Assembly (NCBI GenBank): GCA_002422045.1
Contig: DITG01000018.1
Location: forward strand, 1-5,426
Length of the DNA: 5,426 bases
Origin: Acholeplasmataceae bacterium UBA6190
GTDB lineage: Bacteria > Bacillota_I > Bacilli_A > Acholeplasmatales > Acholeplasmataceae
Direction of reading: 5' to 3'
Position numbers and translations under genes: made by a program. The notes under the pieces were generated by a model. The model searched no databases, was not told the DNA's origin, and saw only the letters and a program-made list of their open reading frames with translations. Each line of letters opens with the position of its first letter. The stretch's first letter is position 1. Positions 1-5,080 of the stretch are shown piece by piece.

Positions 1-1381
1 CGATGATCCTTGAGTGTGTGGGTCCGACATATTGGCTCAGCAATTCGACAGGTAAAAATGATCTTGGAATACTAGGGTCAACGGTGTTGACCAATGCATT
101 CACTTGAAGGATTTGTGTATGTTGCAATAAGTCTGAAACCAAACTGACTTCTTGGTCAACAGTTTCGTTAGGAATCATGATGACAAGCTGTTGATAAGAT
201 CCGAACTGGTTCGTGATGGCCATCTGATCTTGTTGGACAGGGTCTTCAGGAGATGACAATGACGTTGTTCCAAATAAATAACTCGTCTTTGACTGGAAAA
301 AAATGCCTGTTCCAATCAAGATGACCAGCATTGAAACCCATATCCATCGATAACGATGTTGGGCTATGAACAGACGCTTGAAGTTTGGCAGTAACATTTT
401 GTGTTTGGTTTTGTCAAGCCATGGTGAGAACCAAACCAGGAGGATGGGTAGTAAAATCATGGTCGCTAAGTAACTGAACAAAATACCTTTCGAAAGAACA
501 AGACCAATGTCTAGACCAATTCGGTAATCCATCAGAAACAAGGCTGTAAATCCAGCAATGGTGGTCAGTGCAGAAGCCGTAATAGATTTAAACGCGTGCC
601 GAAATGCCAGTTTTGCAGATGTACTCGGATCGTGGTCGATCCGTTCCTCGTAAAACCGGTGAATGAGAAAAAGCGCATAATCAATGGACAAGGCTAACTG
701 AAGTGCAAGGGCCATGGACTTGGTGATGAAAGAAACATGTTCGAAGATGCCGTTGGTTGATATGTTAAACAAAACAGCGATACCAAGTGTTAAAAGAATC
801 AAAAGAGGTTCAATCCAGGCATGGGATGCAAGTAGCAGAATCATCAAGATGATCGGGATGATTAAGACAAGAATCTTGAAGATTTCACCTTCTGCAACTT
901 CCCGAGCCCTGATGTTTTCAATAGGCTCTCCACGCATTCGGATGACTTCATCATCGAAGAGATCATTGATGAGATCAAGCGTTGTAACTAGTTCAGTATC
1001 ATAAGCGTCCGTGGATAGAACAATCGTCAAAAGTGCATTGTTTTCCTGATAAAACGGACGTATGTTTTCGATGGGTATGAACTCGATCGGGACGATGTTC
1101 AAATCTACATAGTCATCAAGCCAAATCACAGACTCGACCATGTTGATGTTTTCAAGTGATGTTTTATAAAGCAAAACATCAGCAACAGAAACATCCTCAA
1201 TCATCAGTTGAATGGTTGTGCTTGGATCAAAATTTGCATTTAAGATCTCAAGACCTTCTGCAGTCATCGAATCTTCAGGTAAATATAAAGTCATATCATA
1301 ATTGGTTTGAGAAGCTGGAATCCAAAGAAAAAATGCACCCAGCATGAACATCATGAGCATAAAAATGATCAATCGTTTCAT
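1..1381 (-). CDS. MMPL/RND-family membrane transporter, N-terminal part (runs off left edge)
   Basis: The minus strand is open from an ATG at 1381 to the window edge, giving 460 codons with no stop, so the C-terminal half lies outside. The ATG is preceded by GGAGGA six bases upstream, which fixes the start. Predicted layout: one membrane helix at residues about 3-22, a soluble extracytoplasmic domain at about 28-165, then a cluster of helices at about 168-187, 190-207, 219-241, 267-285 and 295-318, another at about 345-362, and the start of a second extracytoplasmic domain. The segment around residues 228-247 (LALSIDYALFLIHRFYEER) matches the conserved Asp-Tyr-containing helix of MMPL proteins, where the acidic residue is linked to proton coupling. 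Family members usually have about 700-1000 residues and 12 helices, so roughly half is seen. They export lipids, drugs or other hydrophobic compounds; the substrate here cannot be told. It is divergent from a TetR-family gene, a common arrangement for repressor-controlled efflux pumps. Confidence 0.9.
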   Translation of the reverse strand, partial: MKRLIIFMLMMFMLGAFFLWIPASQTNYDMTLYLPEDSMTAEGLEILNANFDPSTTIQLMIEDVSVADVLLYKTSLENINMVESVIWLDDYVDLNIVPIEFIPIENIRPFYQENNALLTIVLSTDAYDTELVTTLDLINDLFDDEVIRMRGEPIENIRAREVAEGEIFKILVLIIPIILMILLLASHAWIEPLLILLTLGIAVLFNISTNGIFEHVSFITKSMALALQLALSIDYALFLIHRFYEERIDHDPSTSAKLAFRHAFKSITASALTTIAGFTALFLMDYRIGLDIGLVLSKGILFSYLATMILLPILLVWFSPWLDKTKHKMLLPNFKRLFIAQHRYRWIWVSMLVILIGTGIFFQSKTSYLFGTTSLSSPEDPVQQDQMAITNQFGSYQQLVIMIPNETVDQEVSLVSDLLQHTQILQVNALVNTVDPSIPRSFLPVELLSQYVGPTHSRII

Positions 1382-1409
1382 ATATATTCCTCCAAATCTA
1401 TATTTTAAA

Positions 1410-1419
1410 CAAATATTTG
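1410..1419. promoter_or_regulatory. Small palindrome in the transporter leader, possible repressor site
   Basis: CAAATATTTG is a perfect 10-bp palindrome. It lies about 14 bases downstream of the transporter -10, where a bound repressor would block transcription. The palindrome is short and AT-rich, so chance is a real alternative. Confidence 0.25.
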
Positions 1420-1433
1420 AAATACCTATTTTA

Positions 1434-1439
1434 ATTATA
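1434..1439 (-). promoter_or_regulatory. -10 element of the MMPL transporter promoter
   Basis: Read on the minus strand this is a perfect TATAAT, about 52 bases upstream of the transporter ATG. No good -35 hexamer lies 16-18 bases further upstream, so the promoter may be weak. The position is plausible for a transcript starting near 1427 and carrying a leader of about 45 bases. Confidence 0.5.
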
Positions 1440-1464
1440 GAACCTTTATGATATAAATAAGATA

Positions 1465-1479
1465 TGAAATGGAATTTCA
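1465..1479. promoter_or_regulatory. Inverted repeat TGAAAT-N3-ATTTCA, candidate TetR-family operator
   Basis: Two 6-bp arms form a 15-bp inverted repeat (TGAAATGGAATTTCA). It lies just downstream of a TATGAT hexamer (1447-1452) that could be the -10 of the TetR gene. Further copies of the half-site occur at 1418-1423 (TGAAAT) and 1486-1491 (ATTTCA). TetR proteins bind palindromes of about this size, usually near their own promoter. If the gene starts at the first ATG (1469), the repeat overlaps the coding start; if it starts at the TTG at 1508, the repeat is in the leader. Confidence 0.35.
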
Positions 1480-2110
1480 AAATGAATTTCAAATGGAGTT
1501 GGAATATTTGAGAAGTCATGAGATTAAAAGAAAAATCATCGAGAATACTAAACAGCTAATCCAAACACAATCACAAGTCACCATCAAGGATATTGCTGAT
1601 GCGAGTTATGTGAACATTGCGGCCGTGAACTATCATTTTGGCAGCAAAGAGCAATTGCTCAATATCGTGATCAATGAAGTTTTACTTGACCTAAAGCATC
1701 ACATCACACATTCAGTGCTCGAAAAAATCAAAGAAGAACCTATTGAAGAAACACTCGAGTCCCTGATGACTTACATCTACACATTTTCACTAGAGAATAT
1801 GGGTATTTTGAATTATTTGTTTTTAACCAAAGAGATTCAAAATGAATCCTCGAGTTTGCTCATTGAGACATTCTTCACGGATAATGAATTCACAAGGCTT
1901 GTTTATGAAAGCCTCGCAGAAAATCTCAATATTCAAAATCCAAAAGAATCCTTTGCAAAATACATGATCTTGTTTTCGTCATTTTCGATTCCTTTGTTCA
2001 TACAGATAGCACAGATGCGTTCGAGCGACAAGATGCAGATTGAGACATTCAAAGATCCAGAATTCAGACAATATTTCATATCGAATATATTAAAAATGGT
2101 GAAGACATGA
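1469..2110 (+). CDS. TetR/AcrR-family transcriptional regulator
   Basis: This is a predicted DNA-binding repressor of 213 residues from the ATG at 1469, close to the usual 190-210. Helices 1-3 of the TetR DNA-binding domain are clear at residues about 18-64. The recognition stretch is VNYHFGSKEQLL at 53-64, the family's typical Y-x-F-x-S/G-K-x-x-L signature, preceded by TIKDIADASYV (38-48). The C-terminal helical region (about 70-213) should bind a ligand and form the dimer; it is too variable to name the ligand. Start choice is uncertain. The ATG at 1469 has no good ribosome binding site, whereas the in-frame TTG at 1508 (codon 14) has GGAG nine bases upstream and would give a more typical N-terminus of 200 residues. 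The gene is divergent from the MMPL transporter and overlaps the acetyltransferase gene by four bases. Control of the transporter and its own operon is inferred from this layout. Confidence 0.9.
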   Translation: MEFQNEFQMELEYLRSHEIKRKIIENTKQLIQTQSQVTIKDIADASYVNIAAVNYHFGSKEQLLNIVINEVLLDLKHHITHSVLEKIKEEPIEETLESLMTYIYTFSLENMGILNYLFLTKEIQNESSSLLIETFFTDNEFTRLVYESLAENLNIQNPKESFAKYMILFSSFSIPLFIQIAQMRSSDKMQIETFKDPEFRQYFISNILKMVKT

Positions 2111-2643
2111 TGAAGATCGTCGAATTATCAGCAATTGAATATCAAGGCTATGAACTTGAGTATAGTTATATAACCAAAGCATATTACGATGTGGTGATTA
2201 AGAAAAAAAGAGGTATCACCATCAATATCAAACGCAAAAAAATGATTCGAAAAACAGAGAAAACATTCAAATCAAAGTTGTTTGAACCTTATGTTGAGAA
2301 GCCTAAAGTGTATGCAATATTCGATCGCAAAAAAATGGTAGGAGTCATAGAAGGTAGCATTGAATCATGGAATAATCGGTTCAGAATCTGGAATTTTTTA
2401 GTGGACAAAAAATACAGAGGCGAAGGATATGGCAGAGCATTGTTTGAGCATATGCTGAAGATTGCAGATTCAGAAAAAGCGCGTGCAGTCATACTAGAAG
2501 TACAGTCATGCAATGATCCAGCCATCAGTTTCTATATGAAACAAGGCTTTCATTTTGTTGGATTAAATACCATGGATTATACGAATCACGACATCGAAAA
2601 CAAAGAAGTCAGACTTGAAATGGCAAAAAGAATCCTCATGTAA
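2107..2643 (+). CDS. GNAT-family N-acetyltransferase, streptothricin-acetyltransferase-like
   Basis: This protein of 178 residues should transfer an acetyl group from acetyl-CoA to an amine. The GNAT core is clear. Beta-4 and motif A lie at about residues 94-115, with the acetyl-CoA pyrophosphate loop YRGEGYGRAL at 103-112. Motif B is at about 128-148, with LEVQSCNDPAISFYMKQGF. The LE-x-Q-x-x-N…A-x-x-FY…GF pattern, followed by an acidic T-x-D-Y-T-N-x-D segment (155-162), resembles streptothricin acetyltransferases, but the substrate is not proven. The first 55 residues are lysine-rich and lack a recognisable motif. The upstream gene's TGA overlaps the first ATG (ATGA), showing translational coupling. 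A second ATG at 2110 sits at a better distance from GGTGA (2098-2102) and may be the true start. The gene is co-transcribed with the TetR gene and ends six bases before a hairpin terminator. A resistance or detoxification role beside the pump is inference. Confidence 0.85.
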   Translation: MMKIVELSAIEYQGYELEYSYITKAYYDVVIKKKRGITINIKRKKMIRKTEKTFKSKLFEPYVEKPKVYAIFDRKKMVGVIEGSIESWNNRFRIWNFLVDKKYRGEGYGRALFEHMLKIADSEKARAVILEVQSCNDPAISFYMKQGFHFVGLNTMDYTNHDIENKEVRLEMAKRILM

Positions 2644-2649
2644 AATAAA

Positions 2650-2688
2650 ACATTACGCAAATTTTGGCTTGCGTAATGTCTTTTTTTT
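2650..2688. terminator. Bidirectional Rho-independent terminator
   Basis: A perfect 11-bp stem (ACATTACGCAA at 2650-2660 with TTGCGTAATGT at 2669-2679) encloses an 8-base loop and is followed by C and eight Ts (2681-2688). It ends the TetR-acetyltransferase operon. Read on the minus strand the same stem is followed by TTTTATTTTA, so it can also stop transcription coming from the rRNA methyltransferase gene, which converges on it and has no other hairpin of its own. Confidence 0.92.
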
Positions 2689-2781
2689 CGATTATAAATA
2701 TGAGTTCTAAATAATTCCTATAAGAGCATCATAAAGCCATTATAAAGTATTTAAGTATTGAACATACTCTATTGACAATAT

Positions 2782-3957
2782 TTACTTAACTCTCAATACG
2801 ACACACTTAAGATATAAAGACTCATCAGATCCAAGAAGCGCAGGATGATCCTTACCTTGAATTCTAAACTCAACCATTTGTGTGACTCTTTTTGCATCAT
2901 TGGATGCTTCCATGAGCATCTCCAAAAATAAGGATGGAGTCATATAATGAGAACACGAACAAGTCATCAAATAGCCATCGTCTTCAATCAGTTTGAGCGC
3001 TTGAAGGTTGATTTCCTTGTATCCCTGATAAGCCTTTTTAATATCTTCATTTTTCTTGGCAAAAGCTGGTGGATCTAGAATAATCATATCGAATTTGACT
3101 TGATTTTGTTGATAGTCTCTCAGTGCGTCAAACACGTCAGCTTTGAGAGCTTTGACTTGATCTAATTGGTTGATTCTGGCATGGCGTTGTATTTGTGATA
3201 CGGCAGATTCAGATATATCGAGACAAGTAACTTCCGATGCTCCATGATAAGCTGCATGCAAGCCGAAACCTCCGATATGAGAAAAACAATCAAGCACTTT
3301 TTTGCCTTTAACATATGATTTCACAGCGTCATGATTATCTTGCTGATCTAGGAATGAACCTGTTTTTTGTCCGTTTGCAATATCAATTTCCATGAGTAAT
3401 TGGTTTTCTCGAATCATAACCTTATCAGGCACTGATCCATAGACAACACCTTTGAACATTTCTAGTCCCTCTTTTTTTCTGACTGAAACATCGCTTCGTT
3501 CATATATTCCAAGTGGGTGGAAGAGTTCAACCAGGATGTCGATGAACATTGATTTTCTTAAGTCAACGCCAAGAGAAAGCACTTGAATGGATAGGTAATC
3601 TCCATATTTGTCTACGATAAATCCTGGAATACCATCAGATTCGCCGAAGACAACACGGTAGGAATTTTGATAACCCAATTGAACTCTCAAGTGGTTTGAC
3701 TTTTCAATCCGATGTTTGAAGAAAGAATGGTCTATCAATTCCGATTCGGATTTGGATAAAATTCTCACGATAATCTTCGAAGAAGTATTCAAAAATCCTT
3801 TGCCCAAAAAAACATTTCTATAACTGTAGACATAAGCAATTTCGCCACTTTGTATGGTACCTTCGATTCGATCAACTTCGTTACTAAAAACCCAAGGATG
3901 ACCTTGGATAATGCGGATTTCTTCTTTTGGTTTCAAGTATATTTTGCATGGATTCAT
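2782..3957 (-). CDS. RlmI-like class I SAM-dependent 23S rRNA methyltransferase
   Basis: The 391-residue protein is full length for the RlmI/YwbD family (E. coli RlmI has about 396). It should methylate a base of 23S rRNA using S-adenosylmethionine. An N-terminal PUA-type RNA-binding domain covers about residues 5-70, with HPWVFSNEVDRIEG at 20-33. A central linker domain follows, with ESDGIPGFIVDKYG (106-119) and YERSDVSVRKKEG (152-164). The Rossmann methyltransferase domain occupies about 190-391: GQKTGSFLDQQDN at 196-208, SAM-binding motif I VLDCFSHIGGFGLHAA at 221-236, acidic motif II LDIS at 246-249, motif IV LDPPAF at 294-299, and CSCSHYM at 333-339 carrying the family's conserved cysteine. 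The exact target base is not certain: E. coli RlmI makes m5C1962, and Gram-positive relatives may modify another site. The ATG at 3957 has GGGAG nine bases upstream. It is apparently a single-gene unit with its own promoter. Confidence 0.93.
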   Translation of the reverse strand: MNPCKIYLKPKEEIRIIQGHPWVFSNEVDRIEGTIQSGEIAYVYSYRNVFLGKGFLNTSSKIIVRILSKSESELIDHSFFKHRIEKSNHLRVQLGYQNSYRVVFGESDGIPGFIVDKYGDYLSIQVLSLGVDLRKSMFIDILVELFHPLGIYERSDVSVRKKEGLEMFKGVVYGSVPDKVMIRENQLLMEIDIANGQKTGSFLDQQDNHDAVKSYVKGKKVLDCFSHIGGFGLHAAYHGASEVTCLDISESAVSQIQRHARINQLDQVKALKADVFDALRDYQQNQVKFDMIILDPPAFAKKNEDIKKAYQGYKEINLQALKLIEDDGYLMTCSCSHYMTPSLFLEMLMEASNDAKRVTQMVEFRIQGKDHPALLGSDESLYLKCVVLRVK

Positions 3958-3977
3958 GTTCGATCACTCCCATCGAT

Positions 3978-4004
3978 ATTATAGCATGATTGTGAAAATC
4001 TCAA
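3978..4004 (-). promoter_or_regulatory. Promoter of the rRNA methyltransferase gene
   Basis: On the minus strand there is an extended -10 (TGC-TATAAT, hexamer at 3978-3983), with TTGAGA (3999-4004; five of six matches to TTGACA) upstream at a short 15-base spacing. The TG extension makes up for the short spacer. Transcription would start near 3971, giving a very short leader before the GGGAG ribosome binding site. Confidence 0.65.
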
Positions 4005-4017
4005 TCACGCTTTGAGA
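3999..4017 (-). repeat. Inverted repeat TCTCAA-N7-TTGAGA overlapping the methyltransferase -35
   Basis: Six-base arms at 3999-4004 and 4012-4017 flank a 7-base centre. On the minus strand the hairpin is followed directly by TTTT (3995-3998), so it may act as a second, weak terminator for the upstream regulator gene. Its lower arm is also the -35 of the rRNA methyltransferase promoter, so it could instead be an operator. Confidence 0.4.
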
Positions 4018-4020
4018 CAA

Positions 4021-4049
4021 AAGGGAACATGTCAATTGACTGTTCCCTT
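4021..4049 (-). terminator. Hairpin overlapping the stop codon of the XRE regulator gene
   Basis: AAGGGAACA (4021-4029) pairs with TGTTCCCTT (4041-4049). The interior is the perfect palindrome GTCAATTGAC (4031-4040), so the stem can extend with a single bulged base. The stop codon of the regulator (4032-4034) lies inside the hairpin. On the minus strand the stem ends CCCTTTTG, a short U-tract, so this is a moderate terminator, possibly helped by the hairpin at 3999-4017. Confidence 0.6.
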
Positions 4050-4979
4050 CGAATCATCTAACTGGTTCTTGTAGTAATTTAAGACAAAGTCTTGGAAATG
4101 AATACTGAAGTCGGAATTGATGAGATTTGTAAACTTTTGAATCTTTTTGTCTATACCTTCAAAATGGAGTACATTGAAACATTTAATCAACATTGTTTGA
4201 TAGTTTTCCATGTCTCCAAGTCTGTAATAGGCCAGTGCACTGAAATAGAAGAAATAGTCCATCAAATAAAACGATCGTGTGGCCAAATTGTTCTTGATTC
4301 CAATCTTGCAATACTCGATGACGTCTTCAAATTGTTTGTTTCTACCGGAGTACTTTGCAAGTCTGAAAAGTGTCAAATTAATAGAACTGGTTTGTGTTGA
4401 TGACAAGACAATCGAACGATCTGATAGATGACTTTTAAGTTTGTTGTAAATTTCATGAGTTTCAGTCGGATTTTCAGAGTAATCAAGCAATGAACTCATG
4501 ATGAGCATTTCAACTTCAGTGAAAATTGTTTTCTTAGAAAATTTCGGATATCCGAGCAGATTTTTGTTCACTTTATAGTTTTCTTGTTTTGAAATCAATC
4601 CCAGCTGCATTTTCATCATTGCATTTCCATGCACGAATAGCATTTTATTCTCTGGATCAATGATTTGATCCGGATTGATGCTGTCGATAAATTTCTGTGC
4701 CTCTTCAAGGGAACCATTGGCAATGGAATTGTAAAAATTAGTCATCTGAGTGCTTTCAAGTAATCTTTCGACTTCGAGTTCACGCAACAAATCGATAGTC
4801 TGAATGCCCAATTTCATGCACAAAACATCGACAACTGGGAATGGAATATCTGACTCTCCATTGAGGTAACGTCGATACTGTCGAATAGAAACTACATCGG
4901 AAACAAATAATTCTTGAGAAATGTTTCTAGCAGAGCGTAAACGCTCCAAATAGACACAAAGTTCTTCAGATTTCAACAT
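4032..4979 (-). CDS. XRE-type HTH regulator with TPR-like C-terminus (PlcR/Rgg-like, possible peptide sensor)
   Basis: This predicted cytoplasmic transcription regulator has 315 residues. An XRE/Cro-type helix-turn-helix occupies about residues 6-66, with LERLRSARNIS (11-21) leading into SIRQYRRYLNGESDIPF (31-47). The remaining 250 residues are predicted to be all helical, with paired helices of TPR character, for example TEVEMLIMSSLLDYSENPTE (154-173) and ALAYYRLGDMENYQTMLIKC (248-267). This build and length match the PlcR/Rgg/RRNPP class (about 285-315 residues), whose TPR domain binds short imported peptides; peptide binding here is inferred from architecture only. There is no membrane segment. 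The ATG at 4979 has GAGG only four bases upstream, and the next codon, TTG at 4976, has better spacing, so the start could be one codon later. The gene is divergent from the repeat-peptide gene across a 101-bp gap holding a perfect inverted repeat, its probable operator region. It could instead be an orphan regulator of unrelated genes. Confidence 0.82.
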   Translation of the reverse strand: MLKSEELCVYLERLRSARNISQELFVSDVVSIRQYRRYLNGESDIPFPVVDVLCMKLGIQTIDLLRELEVERLLESTQMTNFYNSIANGSLEEAQKFIDSINPDQIIDPENKMLFVHGNAMMKMQLGLISKQENYKVNKNLLGYPKFSKKTIFTEVEMLIMSSLLDYSENPTETHEIYNKLKSHLSDRSIVLSSTQTSSINLTLFRLAKYSGRNKQFEDVIEYCKIGIKNNLATRSFYLMDYFFYFSALAYYRLGDMENYQTMLIKCFNVLHFEGIDKKIQKFTNLINSDFSIHFQDFVLNYYKNQLDDSKGTVN

Positions 4980-5001
4980 TTCACCTCATTTCACTGATAT
5001 T

Positions 5002-5020
5002 TATGTACGAATAGGTCATA
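5002..5020. promoter_or_regulatory. Weak dyad TATG-N11-CATA in the divergent gap
   Basis: TATG (5002-5005) and CATA (5017-5020) form a 4-bp dyad between the divergent regulator and repeat-peptide genes. The half-sites are those of the PlcR box (TATG…CATA), but the spacing is three bases longer than the PlcR consensus, so it should not be called a PlcR box. It lies roughly 47 bases upstream of the likely start of the repeat-gene transcript, where an activator could bind. Confidence 0.2.
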
Positions 5021-5037
5021 TACGCCCTGTTTTTTCA

Positions 5038-5061
5038 CCCTAATTGATAATACAATTAGGG
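5038..5061. promoter_or_regulatory. Perfect 9-bp inverted repeat, candidate operator of the repeat-peptide gene
   Basis: CCCTAATTG (5038-5046) and CAATTAGGG (5053-5061) are exact reverse complements separated by ATAATA. The right arm ends four bases before the GGGAGG ribosome binding site. A possible -10 (GATAAT, 5046-5051) lies in the centre, so a protein bound here would cover the promoter. No -35 hexamer is seen at the right distance, which fits an activated promoter. Binding by the divergent XRE-type regulator is inference. It could also fold as an RNA hairpin if transcription starts further upstream, but there is no T-run after it, so it is not a terminator. Confidence 0.6.
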
Positions 5062-5065
5062 AAAA

Positions 5066-5071
5066 GGGAGG
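5066..5071 (+). promoter_or_regulatory. Ribosome binding site of the repeat-peptide gene
   Basis: GGGAGG lies nine bases before the ATG at 5081 and fixes that start. A second ATG at 5076, four bases from this site, opens only a two-codon frame (ATG CCA TGA) whose stop overlaps the real start. Confidence 0.8.
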
Positions 5072-5080
5072 CATTATGCC

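Noticed and set aside
714..1347. Plus-strand open frames at 714-1004 and 1156-1347
   Set aside because: Both lie wholly inside the minus-strand transporter gene, have no recognisable domain or good ribosome binding site, and read as low-complexity shadows.
2289..2525. Minus-strand open frame inside the acetyltransferase gene
   Set aside because: It is antisense to the conserved GNAT motifs and has no recognisable domain or ribosome binding site; it is a shadow.
2739..2777. Promoter in the 2691-2781 gap (minus-strand TATAAT at 2739-2744; plus-strand TTGACA at 2772-2777)
   Set aside because: The minus-strand hexamer has no -35 and no gene before the terminator, and the plus-strand TTGACA has no -10 at 16-18 bases. 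These are probably chance matches in AT-rich DNA; nothing else is seen in this gap.
4092..4400. Plus-strand open frame of 102 codons
   Set aside because: It is antisense to the TPR-like part of the regulator and has no recognisable domain; it is a shadow.
5002..5020. True PlcR box
   Set aside because: Half-sites TATG and CATA are present, but the total length is 19 instead of 16 bases and the inner conserved positions do not line up. It is kept only as a weak dyad.
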